Part shown: positions 1 to 7,528 of the stretch, piece by piece
How positions within the stretch are numbered: the first letter of the stretch is position 1
Layout of the letters: every line of letters begins with the position of its first letter
Origin: Lachnospiraceae bacterium
GTDB lineage: Bacteria; Bacillota; Clostridia; Lachnospirales; Lachnospiraceae
Assembly: GCA_014804655.1 (NCBI GenBank)
Contig: JAAUZK010000019.1
Location: forward strand, 130,033 to 194,032
Direction of reading: 5' to 3'
Length of the DNA stretch: 64,000 nucleotides
Position numbers and translations under genes: made by a program
The notes under the pieces: model-generated
The model's database searches: none
Seen by the model: only the letters and a program-made list of their open reading frames with translations
Told to the model about the DNA's origin: nothing

Positions 1-887
1 CACAGATCATTTTCATCAATCTTATAAGGGAAGTCCAGAGAGCGATCCGTGTACACTTCGCTGCCCTTGGGGGAAATATAGGTTTCTCCGGTGCCATCCT
101 TATTGAATACGACGTAAGGGTTGTAGAATGGGTTAATGTCGATGGCACAGCCGAGTGCATGTTTTGACAGATTCGTAGTGCCGTCCACCACCCGGTAGTT
201 AAAACAGGAAGTATTATTGTCCAACATGGAGAGCGTGTCATCGCCGTCATATTCATCTATGAGACGGATTCGCTCGATCCGATAGTCGTTCTGATACAGT
301 TCATAGAATATTTCCACCATATCCTGTGCAATTGCCTTGTTGCAAATCAGTTCACCGATTTGCTCTTCGCCGTTAAAATCAATGTAGAGCAGCCCCACAT
401 AGTTTAAGTCCTCATAAGCTATGGTACAGCCGCTTTCGGGATAGGAGATTCCCGTGATCTTATCTTTGATGCTGTTACTCAGAGGTTCATAATAGAATCC
501 TGTTTGATAAGTAGTTCGCTCCGTATTAGCTGCCATATTGTCCGGCTCCTTGCGGTCTGCTGCGGAATCTGAAGTAGTGCTTTCGTTTCCGTCAGGGATC
601 GTGTCTTTAGGAGTATTGTATGCGGTAGGCTCGTCCGAAGTTTCGGCATTCGCTTGCTCTGTGTCAGCTTCGGCACTGCCAGTCTCTGGATCCTCCGTTG
701 CAGTACCGTATGCGATCTCCGGATTGGCTTTGGCGTATTCCTCCAGTGTTTCCGAGCCGATCAGAAGATGGGTAAGGAATGCGCATACCATAATCAGCAG
801 TACGATAAAAAGGAAAGGTCCGGCGGCAAGATGCAATAATTCTTTTAGATTACCGGGCGTTTTATTAGATGATGTATTTTGTGACAT
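1..887 (-). CDS. M15-type D-Ala-D-Ala carboxypeptidase-like membrane protein (3' end cut by the window)
   Basis: A minus-strand frame stays open for 295 codons and runs off the left edge. Residues about 20-43 form one membrane segment, followed by an acidic, Thr/Glu-rich linker to about residue 125. Residues 241-253 read SKHALGCAIDINP, the SxHxxGxAxD zinc-binding signature of M15 (VanY/DacY-type) peptidases, which trim D-Ala from cell-wall stem peptides. The distal zinc ligand lies beyond the edge. Two ATGs are possible: 896 is only 2 nt from GGAG, while 887 is 11 nt away and is preferred. The family call is by motif; the substrate is inferred. Confidence 0.8.
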   Translation of the reverse strand, partial: MSQNTSSNKTPGNLKELLHLAAGPFLFIVLLIMVCAFLTHLLIGSETLEEYAKANPEIAYGTATEDPETGSAEADTEQANAETSDEPTAYNTPKDTIPDGNESTTSDSAADRKEPDNMAANTERTTYQTGFYYEPLSNSIKDKITGISYPESGCTIAYEDLNYVGLLYIDFNGEEQIGELICNKAIAQDMVEIFYELYQNDYRIERIRLIDEYDGDDTLSMLDNNTSCFNYRVVDGTTNLSKHALGCAIDINPFYNPYVVFNKDGTGETYISPKGSEVYTDRSLDFPYKIDENDL

Positions 888-923
888 ATATGTCATATCT
901 CCTTTCTCAAGGTATATTTGGTG

Positions 924-952
924 ATAAATAGAAGGTTCAGTGTACTGTTCAA
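924..952 (-). promoter_or_regulatory. Possible promoter of the M15 peptidase gene
   Basis: On the minus strand TTGAAC (952-947) is 17 nt from ATTTAT (929-924), about 30 nt upstream of the GAGAAAGGAG ribosome binding site. Both hexamers are imperfect. Confidence 0.3.
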
Positions 953-1048
953 GCATAGTCAATACTTAGTTTAGTTTGTGTGGAAAGTTAAATAATTTGT
1001 GAACAGCAGCAACTATTACGCGAACCTCTAAAAGTATATCATAAAACC

Positions 1049-1077
1049 TTGTGTTTTGGGGGATTAGTTAGTATAAT
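1049..1077 (+). promoter_or_regulatory. Probable promoter of the ecfA1 operon
   Basis: TTGTGT (1049-1054), a 17-nt spacer, then a consensus TATAAT (1072-1077). It is the only good -10 upstream of ecfA1 and would give a leader of about 125 nt. Confidence 0.5.
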
Positions 1078-1209
1078 AAGCGATGAATTGAATTAGTTAT
1101 CACAGACTGAGTTGTTGCAGCATAACTGTGAAGAACAGGGCTCTGAACAGTTACGTTACAGCGTTAAAGTGTATACACATGAATTTGCAATAGGAGTTAT
1201 ATATCGTAG

Positions 1210-2085
1210 ATGGGAATCATTAAGACAGATAAACTGGTATTTGAATATATAAGGCGTGACGAAGAGGGAAACGTGGAGGGAATCACCCGCGCAGTGGACG
1301 AGGTCGATCTGGATGTGAAGCAGGGCGATTTCGTTGCGATTCTGGGGCATAACGGTTCAGGCAAGTCCACGCTGGCCAAGCATATCAACGCGATCCTGTA
1401 TCCCACCGAAGGTGCAGTGTGGGTGGACGGTATGGATACGCGGGACGAGAAGGATCTGTGGAATATCCGTCAGGAAGCGGGTATGGTTTTCCAGAATCCC
1501 GATAATCAGATCATCGGACAGGTGGTCGAAGAGGATGTGGGATTCGGACCGGAGAATATGGGCGTGCCTACGGAAGAGATCTGGGCGCGCGTGGAAGAGA
1601 GTCTGAAAGCGGTGGGGATGTACACATACCGCAAATTCTCACCGAATAAGCTATCCGGCGGACAGAAGCAGAGAGTTTCGATAGCAGGCGTTATCGCTAT
1701 GCACCCCAAATGCATTATCCTTGATGAGCCGACGGCGATGCTTGATCCCAACGGACGCAAGGAGGTAGTGCGCGCCGTCAGGGGATTAAATGATGTGGAA
1801 GGGATCACGGTGGTGCTGATCACCCATTATATGGAAGAAATTATTCACGCGGATAAAGTTTTTGTCATGGATAAGGGGAAGGTCGCAATGGAGGGAACGC
1901 CGCGTGAGATCTTTTCACAGGTGGAAAGGCTCAAGGAACTGCGTCTGGATGTGCCACAGGTGACACTGCTTGCCTATGAATTGCAGCAAAGGGGCGTAGA
2001 ACTGCCGGACGGAATCCTGACGGTGGAGGAACTGACACAGCACCTTTGTCAAAAGTACGCGATCAAATACGGGAATGAGGATTAG
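1210..2085 (+). CDS. ecfA1: Energy-coupling factor (ECF) transporter ATPase EcfA1
   Basis: One of two ATPases that power the shared ECF module for vitamin and metal uptake. The 291-aa protein has Walker [10 protein letters not shown] at 46-54, Q-loop Q95, signature LSGGQ at 148-152, Walker B ending LDEP at 171-174 and switch His206. The ATG follows AGGAG by 13 nt, a slightly long gap. ecfA2 begins 5 nt after the stop and ecfT follows, so the three are cotranscribed and form one complex. The substrate-specific S component is not in the window, as is usual for group II ECF systems. Confidence 0.95.
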   Translation: MGIIKTDKLVFEYIRRDEEGNVEGITRAVDEVDLDVKQGDFVAILGHNGSGKSTLAKHINAILYPTEGAVWVDGMDTRDEKDLWNIRQEAGMVFQNPDNQIIGQVVEEDVGFGPENMGVPTEEIWARVEESLKAVGMYTYRKFSPNKLSGGQKQRVSIAGVIAMHPKCIILDEPTAMLDPNGRKEVVRAVRGLNDVEGITVVLITHYMEEIIHADKVFVMDKGKVAMEGTPREIFSQVERLKELRLDVPQVTLLAYELQQRGVELPDGILTVEELTQHLCQKYAIKYGNED

Positions 2086-2090
2086 ACAAG

Positions 2091-2936
2091 ATGTCGATTA
2101 TATTAGATCATGTAGATTATGTATACGGTGAGGATACGACGCTCGCGGTGCATGCACTGAACGATGTGAATCTGGTGATCCCCGACGGTCAGTTCATCGG
2201 ACTGATCGGGCATACAGGTTCCGGAAAGTCTACCCTTGTGCAGCATTTGAACGGGCTGATCAAACCTACCGGCGGCAGTATATATTTTAACGGCGAAGAT
2301 ATCCATGCGGAAGGGTATGATAAGAAGAAGCTACGGAGCAAAGTCGGACTGGTATTTCAGTATCCGGAGCACCAGCTGTTTGAGATCGATGTTTTTAAAG
2401 ACGTTTGTTTCGGACCGAAGAATCTGGGGCTGACTCAGAAAGAGGCGGAGCTTCGGGCCTATGCAGCGCTTAAGCAGGTCGGGCTGGAGGACGAATATTT
2501 CTACCAGTCACCTTTTGACCTGTCAGGCGGACAGAAGCGCAGAGTGGCGATTGCCGGCGTGCTTGCCATGAAACCGGATGTGCTTGTGCTGGATGAGCCG
2601 ACGGCGGGACTGGACCCGAAGGGAAGAGACGAGATTCTCGATCAGGTTGCCAAGCTGAAAGAGGAAACGGGCATCACGGTTATTCTGGTGTCCCACAGCA
2701 TGGAAGACGTGGCCAAGTATGTGGATCGTATTATCGTGATGAATCAGGGTAGCGTGCTGTATGACGATGTGCCGAAGGAAGTGTTTAAGCATTATCAGGA
2801 ATTGGAGGAAGTGGGGCTTGCGGCGCCGCAGGTGACGTATATCATGCAGGCGCTTCATAAGAGCGGGATGCCGGTTGCGACCGACGCCACGACGATAGAG
2901 GAAGCGGCGCGGGAGATACTGCAAATATTTTGTTGA
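2091..2936 (+). CDS. ecfA2: ECF transporter ATPase EcfA2
   Basis: Second ATPase of the heterodimer. It is 281 aa, with Walker A GHTGSGKST at 40-48, Q90, LSGGQ at 144-148 and LDEP at 167-170. The ribosome binding site (GAGG) lies inside the last codons of ecfA1, so the two are translationally close-coupled. It differs enough from EcfA1 to be the usual A1/A2 pair rather than a recent duplication. Confidence 0.95.
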   Translation: MSIILDHVDYVYGEDTTLAVHALNDVNLVIPDGQFIGLIGHTGSGKSTLVQHLNGLIKPTGGSIYFNGEDIHAEGYDKKKLRSKVGLVFQYPEHQLFEIDVFKDVCFGPKNLGLTQKEAELRAYAALKQVGLEDEYFYQSPFDLSGGQKRRVAIAGVLAMKPDVLVLDEPTAGLDPKGRDEILDQVAKLKEETGITVILVSHSMEDVAKYVDRIIVMNQGSVLYDDVPKEVFKHYQELEEVGLAAPQVTYIMQALHKSGMPVATDATTIEEAAREILQIFC

Positions 2937-2948
2937 AAGGAATAGATT

Positions 2949-3749
2949 ATGTTACGAGACATTACACTGGGCCAGTATTATCAGACGGACTCCGTCATAC
3001 ATAAATTGGACCCGAGAGTGAAACTGATAGCAACTATTTGTTTTATTATATCGCTTTTTGTGGTGAAGAGCTGGGTTGGGTATGTATTGGCCGCCGTTTT
3101 TCTGGCGGTGATGATCAAACTGTCCAATGTGCCTTTTCGATATATGGTTAAAGGCATGAAGGCGATTATTTTCATTTTGCTGATTACGGTCGTATTCAAT
3201 CTGTTCCTGACACCGGGAGAGGTTCTATGGTCAGTGTGGAAATTAAAAATCACCAAAGAAGGGCTGCATACGGCTGTGATGATGGCTGTACGACTGTCTT
3301 TCCTGATTATCGGTTCCTCGGTAATGACGTTGACGACTACGCCCAACAGCCTGACGGACGGCATGGAGAAGTTGATGAAGCCGCTCAAGGTGTTCCGGGT
3401 ACCGGTACATGAGGTGGCGATGATGATGTCGATCGCGCTGCGTTTTATCCCGATCCTGCTGGAAGAGACCGATAAGATCATGAAAGCGCAGATTGCCAGA
3501 GGCGCGGATTTTGAGAGCGGTAATCTGATCAAAAAAGCGAAAGCCATGGTGCCGCTGCTTGTACCGTTGTTTATCTCGGCGTTTCGCCGGGCAAATGATC
3601 TGGCGATGGCGATGGAAGCCAGATGCTATCGGGGCGGTGAGAACAGAACGAAGATGAAACCACTGAAATATGCGGGCAGAGATCGGATTGCGTATGGAGT
3701 GCTGGCGGCGTACTTTGCAATGTGTGTGGTGATACGGATTTATTTGTGA
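2949..3749 (+). CDS. ecfT: ECF transporter transmembrane scaffold EcfT
   Basis: Integral membrane protein of 266 aa that couples the two ATPases to interchangeable S components. Hydrophobic segments fill roughly residues 25-130 and the C-terminus. The coupling helices carry the two short Ala-Arg motifs known for EcfT (ARG in QIARGADFE and AR in MEARCYRGG). The ribosome binding site AAAGGA is 8 nt from the ATG. It is third in the ecfA1-ecfA2-ecfT operon, 12 nt after ecfA2. Confidence 0.93.
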   Translation: MLRDITLGQYYQTDSVIHKLDPRVKLIATICFIISLFVVKSWVGYVLAAVFLAVMIKLSNVPFRYMVKGMKAIIFILLITVVFNLFLTPGEVLWSVWKLKITKEGLHTAVMMAVRLSFLIIGSSVMTLTTTPNSLTDGMEKLMKPLKVFRVPVHEVAMMMSIALRFIPILLEETDKIMKAQIARGADFESGNLIKKAKAMVPLLVPLFISAFRRANDLAMAMEARCYRGGENRTKMKPLKYAGRDRIAYGVLAAYFAMCVVIRIYL

Positions 3750-3777
3750 CGCATTTGAGTTGAGTGAGTGGAGAGCT

Positions 3778-4596
3778 ATGAAGAGAGTTATGCTGACCGT
3801 CGCTTATGATGGGACGAACTATCGTGGGTGGCAGATACAACCGAATGGGGAGACGATCGAAGGCATCTTGAATAGGTGCCTTTCTGATCTTATGGGGGAA
3901 CGCGTAGAGGTGATCGGTGCCAGCCGTACGGATTCCGGCGTGCATGCCATGGGGAATGTCGCTGTCTTCGATACGAATAGACCGATCCCGGCGGACAAAA
4001 TATCTTATGCACTCAACAGAAGACTTCCGGAGGATATCAGAGTCCGCAGATCCGAGGAGGTGCCGTCGGACTTTCACCCGCGCCGCTGCGTCAGCCGCAA
4101 GACCTATGAATATCGAATCTATTGTGCGCCTTTTCCCATGCCGATAAAAAGGCTGTATGCCCATTTTACCTATGTGCCGCTGGATATTGACTTAATGAGA
4201 CAAGCGGGAGAATATCTGGTGGGAACGCATGATTTCAAGAGTTTTTGTACCGTGGGAGCACAAGTGGAAACTACTGTGAGACAGATAGAGTCTCTGGAAG
4301 TGTGGGCTGAATACGGTAGAGAAGACCGTACCGTGGAAGAGACGGGACAAGCAGAACGGTATGCGGATCGTGAGATCGTGATCCGTGTGACAGGATATGG
4401 TTTTCTCTATAATATGGTACGGATCATAGCGGGAACTTTGATGGAAGTCGGCAGAGGGCATATTGCGCCGCAGGACGTGCAGCGCATTCTGGAAGCAAGA
4501 GACAGGCAGGCTGCGGGACCTACCGCACCTGCCTGCGGGCTTACGCTGATCGGGATCGAGTATCCGGAGCTTGGACGGATTACAAGTGAAGAATGA
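3778..4596 (+). CDS. truA: tRNA pseudouridine(38-40) synthase TruA
   Basis: Isomerises uridines 38-40 in tRNA anticodon arms. It is 272 aa from the ATG at 3778, chosen over an upstream TTG at 3760 because GGAG sits 5 nt before it and family members begin MKR-like. The catalytic aspartate is D52 in RTDSGVHA, and the N-terminal AYDGTNYRGWQ motif is intact. It follows ecfT by 28 nt, the common Firmicutes arrangement. The next gene on this strand would usually be rplM; here a minus-strand GH43 gene intervenes. Confidence 0.95.
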   Translation: MKRVMLTVAYDGTNYRGWQIQPNGETIEGILNRCLSDLMGERVEVIGASRTDSGVHAMGNVAVFDTNRPIPADKISYALNRRLPEDIRVRRSEEVPSDFHPRRCVSRKTYEYRIYCAPFPMPIKRLYAHFTYVPLDIDLMRQAGEYLVGTHDFKSFCTVGAQVETTVRQIESLEVWAEYGREDRTVEETGQAERYADREIVIRVTGYGFLYNMVRIIAGTLMEVGRGHIAPQDVQRILEARDRQAAGPTAPACGLTLIGIEYPELGRITSEE

Positions 4597-4597
4597 T

Positions 4598-6127
4598 TTA
4601 AGCCGGATTGTGGTATTCGCAGCTAAAGTCATCGAATACGGCAGTGCACTCACCGACAGCATAGAGCCCGATTACGACTCCGGTGAAACCGCCGGCTACC
4701 TCGCTGGACAAATATTTCGTGTATGCGGAGCCAAGCTTGATCTTCTGTGGATTTTCCGCTCCGGATACCAGATAGAAATGATATTCCAGAGAATCGGATT
4801 CAATGACCAGCCGAGTCGTTCTGTTTTCCAGCGGCACGATGGTCTGCATATGTTTAATGTTGCCGATGTTTAGCTTTAATACCGCTTCATAACCGGAGTC
4901 GGAATTTGTGACATATATGTCATAGTGCTGCAATTCATCCATATACAGAGTCAATCCGGCTTCACCTTGTGTCATAGTGGCACTGCTGTCGGATATGACA
5001 GAGGGTTTGTATTCGACATTGACTGAAACAGTCATATCAAAATCCCGTTGTCGGATACCGAGGAATGTGGGTGAATCCGCAACATCTAAAGTAATGTCGG
5101 AGCCGCGCAGCGTCAGCCGGTTGTTTTCCAACGTGTAGTTGTTCATATGAGGATGGCGCAGGTAGATCCAGTCTAAATCCCAAGAAGTATTTTCGAAGGT
5201 ATAAAGGTTTTTGTAAAGCTGTGGAAAATCCCCGTCAATTTCATAGGAGTGTTCCGTGGTTCCGTCTGCACCCGCGTGAAACCAGCCGTCCTTGTCAAAG
5301 AAGACAGGTGTAAGGAACACTTCCCTTCCCAGATGATGATAAGGCTGCCACTTATGGATCTGACGGAATCCCAGCGTGAGCAGGAACCAGGCGCCGTCCG
5401 CGGTACGGATCAGATCGCCGTGCCCGATGCCCTGTATGATTCCGGGCGCTTTGTTACGGTTGGTCAGTACGGGATTGTGAGGATAATTGCGGAAAGGTCC
5501 CCAGGCATTGTCGGATACGGCATAGGTGACCATATGACCGTACTCCGTGCCGCCTTTGGCGGCTACCAGATAGTACGTGTCTCCTATGTGGTACATATGC
5601 GGGCTTTCCAGATAACGGCCGCCGGAACCCTGCCAGATCGGCTTACTGGGTGTCAGTTTACGCCCGGTACGGATGTCGATCTCGCATTGAATGACGCTGC
5701 CCACGCCGTGTTCATCCGCGCCGTTGCTGATAAAATATACATGACCGTCGTCGAATAGCAGGGAGGGGTCGATACCGCCCTGATCTACGGTGATCGGGCC
5801 GGACCATTCACCGTGGATGTCGTCCGTATATACATAGAAGTTTTCCTGTGTCGTATTATTATTGGTTACCATATAGAAGCGTCCTTCGTGAAACCGGAGC
5901 GTAGGTGCAAAGACGCCGCCGGAGCTGTTGACCTTGTCCAGCATAACCTGACTTTTTCGGGTCAGGGCGTGGCCGATCTGTGTCCAGTTGACCAGATCGG
6001 TGCTTTGAAACAACGGTACGCCCGGGAAATATTGAAAAGAGCTGCAGGCCAGATAGAATATGCCGTCTGCCTCACAGACACTCGGATCGGGGTAGAAGCC
6101 TTTAACAATGGGATTAGTATAGCGCAT
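4598..6127 (-). CDS. Glycoside hydrolase family 43 beta-xylosidase/arabinofuranosidase-like
   Basis: Predicted to release xylose or arabinose from xylo-oligosaccharides. There is no signal peptide, so it probably acts in the cytoplasm on imported oligomers. Residues 1-310 match the five-bladed propeller of GH43: D14 (YPDPS, general base), D120 (GGIDPS) and E174 (YLESPH, general acid). Residues about 330-509 form the C-terminal beta-sandwich common in XynB-type enzymes. GGAGG lies 8 nt before the ATG. It ends 1 nt after truA on the opposite strand and has its own promoter. No sugar transporter or regulator is adjacent. Confidence 0.9.
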   Translation of the reverse strand: MRYTNPIVKGFYPDPSVCEADGIFYLACSSFQYFPGVPLFQSTDLVNWTQIGHALTRKSQVMLDKVNSSGGVFAPTLRFHEGRFYMVTNNNTTQENFYVYTDDIHGEWSGPITVDQGGIDPSLLFDDGHVYFISNGADEHGVGSVIQCEIDIRTGRKLTPSKPIWQGSGGRYLESPHMYHIGDTYYLVAAKGGTEYGHMVTYAVSDNAWGPFRNYPHNPVLTNRNKAPGIIQGIGHGDLIRTADGAWFLLTLGFRQIHKWQPYHHLGREVFLTPVFFDKDGWFHAGADGTTEHSYEIDGDFPQLYKNLYTFENTSWDLDWIYLRHPHMNNYTLENNRLTLRGSDITLDVADSPTFLGIRQRDFDMTVSVNVEYKPSVISDSSATMTQGEAGLTLYMDELQHYDIYVTNSDSGYEAVLKLNIGNIKHMQTIVPLENRTTRLVIESDSLEYHFYLVSGAENPQKIKLGSAYTKYLSSEVAGGFTGVVIGLYAVGECTAVFDDFSCEYHNPA

Positions 6128-6166
6128 GATATTTTCCTCCGTGTGGTATGTATTGATCTGTAAATA

Positions 6167-6195
6167 ATTATAGTGAGGCAGCTACGGAAACTCAA
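6167..6195 (-). promoter_or_regulatory. Promoter of the GH43 gene
   Basis: Minus strand: TTGAGT (6195-6190), 17-nt spacer, TATAAT (6172-6167), about 30 nt upstream of the GH43 ribosome binding site. Confidence 0.7.
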
Positions 6196-6207
6196 TACAA
6201 AAAAATA

Positions 6208-6236
6208 TTGACACACGCGGAAGCGTATAATATAAT
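6208..6236 (+). promoter_or_regulatory. Consensus promoter of rplM-rpsI
   Basis: TTGACA (6208-6213), 17 nt, TATAAT (6231-6236), a perfect sigma-A promoter as expected for ribosomal protein genes. A second TATAAT overlaps at 6226-6231 but its spacer would be only 12 nt. Confidence 0.85.
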
Positions 6237-6242
6237 AGGCAA

Positions 6243-6452
6243 GTGTGACAGTGTTTAGAAATGTCGAGCCAAAGCCCCGGCGAAGACATTTTAAATAAAG
6301 AAATAGATTATGATCCGGTTAGTGGATTAATCTATGCAATGAAGAATAAACCGTTGTTACGAGGGTTGCCGAGTGTGGCCGGACATCCGCACGAGGAATC
6401 GGAAGAACAACACAGACAGTCGAAAGACAATCGCTAGTATGGAGGTAATACA
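6243..6452 (+). promoter_or_regulatory. Long 5' leader of rplM (possible L13 autoregulatory leader)
   Basis: About 210 nt of untranslated RNA precede rplM. It opens with a hairpin, AAATGTC at 6259-6265 pairing with GACATTT at 6285-6291, with an inner GCC/GGC helix (6268-6270 and 6279-6281). L13 leaders that bind the ribosomal protein are known in Firmicutes. The position and size fit, but I cannot confirm the consensus fold by eye. Confidence 0.45.
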
Positions 6453-6881
6453 ATGAAGACTTTTATGGCAAGTCCGGCTACGATCGAAAGAAAATGGTAT
6501 GTAGTTGATGCGACAGATATGACACTCGGACGTTTGGCATCTGAGGTTGCTAAGGTGCTTAGAGGAAAGAATAAGCCGATCTTTACACCGCACATTGACA
6601 CGGGAGACTATGTGATTGTAGTCAATGCCGAGAAGGTAAAGGTGACCGGTAAGAAGTTAGACCAGAAGATCTATTATCATCACTCTGATTATGTAGGCGG
6701 CATGAAAGAGACCACCCTGAAAGAGATGATGCAGAAACATCCGGAGAGAGTTGTAGAGCACGCAGTAAAAGGCATGCTTCCAAAAGGACCTTTGGGAAGA
6801 CAAATGTACACGAAGCTTCATGTATATGCGGGACCTGATCATCAGCAGGCAGCGCAGAAGCCGGAAGTATTAACATTTTAA
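6453..6881 (+). CDS. rplM: 50S ribosomal protein L13
   Basis: Full-length at 142 aa, with the typical N-terminal block ([21 protein letters not shown]) and the [11 protein letters not shown] motif. GGAGG sits 8-9 nt before the ATG. rpsI follows 29 nt later with its own ribosome binding site, the near-universal rplM-rpsI pair. It is driven by the consensus promoter at 6208. Confidence 0.97.
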   Translation: MKTFMASPATIERKWYVVDATDMTLGRLASEVAKVLRGKNKPIFTPHIDTGDYVIVVNAEKVKVTGKKLDQKIYYHHSDYVGGMKETTLKEMMQKHPERVVEHAVKGMLPKGPLGRQMYTKLHVYAGPDHQQAAQKPEVLTF

Positions 6882-6910
6882 TTCACAAGGACTGAAAGGA
6901 GAAAATAATA

Positions 6911-7318
6911 ATGGCTAAGTCAGCGAAAGCAGCAGCAAAATATTATGGCACCGGCAGAAGAAAGAAATCTATTGCCAGAGTATATTTAGTGCCGGGCAAA
7001 GGTGATGTTACGATCAATAAGAGAAGTATTGATGATTATTTCGGATTAGAGACACTGAAGGTTATCGTTCGTCAGCCTCTCGTGGCTACGGACACCGTTG
7101 ATAAGTTTGATGTGATCGTTACCGTAAAAGGCGGCGGTTATACGGGTCAGGCAGGCGCTGTCAGACATGGTATTGCAAGAGCTTTACTTCAGGCGGATGC
7201 AGATTACAGACCGACTTTAAAGAAAGCCGGCTACTTAACAAGAGACCCTCGTATGAAAGAGAGAAAGAAATACGGTCTCAAAGCCGCAAGACGCGCACCT
7301 CAGTTTTCAAAACGATAA
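6911..7318 (+). CDS. rpsI: 30S ribosomal protein S9
   Basis: 135 aa, ending with the conserved basic tail that finishes FSKR and contacts P-site tRNA. The core [14 protein letters not shown] and [19 protein letters not shown] blocks are intact. A short Ala/Lys extension precedes the core. AAGGAG is about 9 nt from the ATG. The operon ends at the terminator at 7349. Confidence 0.97.
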   Translation: MAKSAKAAAKYYGTGRRKKSIARVYLVPGKGDVTINKRSIDDYFGLETLKVIVRQPLVATDTVDKFDVIVTVKGGGYTGQAGAVRHGIARALLQADADYRPTLKKAGYLTRDPRMKERKKYGLKAARRAPQFSKR

Positions 7319-7348
7319 GCAGTTATCTGCGAACAAAGCCGCATATAC

Positions 7349-7383
7349 AAAGCCCCGAATGCTTGCATTTAAGGGGCTTTTTT
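7349..7383 (+). terminator. Rho-independent terminator of rplM-rpsI
   Basis: AAAGCCCC (7349-7356) pairs with GGGGCTTT (7373-7380), with an inner AATGC/GCATT helix (7358-7362, 7365-7369), followed by a T run. Confidence 0.9.
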
Positions 7384-7442
7384 ATATGCACCCGCAGATA
7401 CCATCTAGCATCCATTTCCTAGTGCATTTCCCCCAAATAATA

Positions 7443-7470
7443 TTGATAATTTGTATTGTAATGATATAAT
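7443..7470 (+). promoter_or_regulatory. Promoter of the methyltransferase gene
   Basis: TTGATA (7443-7448), 16-nt spacer, TATAAT (7465-7470), 58 nt upstream of the GTG start. Confidence 0.65.
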
Positions 7471-7528
7471 TAAGGAGAAAAGTGTCCAATAACGGAAGAA
7501 AAATGTTGCATAAGACGGGGAAGGTAAA

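Larger units (their letters stand above)
888..1209. other. Divergent intergenic region between the M15 gene and ecfA1
   Basis: This 322-bp stretch holds promoters for both flanking genes and no credible ORF. The transcribed leader of ecfA1 (from about 1084) contains a hairpin, AACTGT at 1124-1129 pairing with ACAGTT at 1147-1152. No riboswitch fold that I recognise is present. rplQ, which often precedes ecfA1 in Clostridia, is absent here. Confidence 0.5.

Noticed and set aside
1121-1155. ACAGTTATG/ACAGTTACG motifs upstream of ecfA1 as a LytTR site
   Set aside because: The two copies are in opposite orientation, unlike the direct repeats LytTR proteins bind; more likely a leader hairpin.
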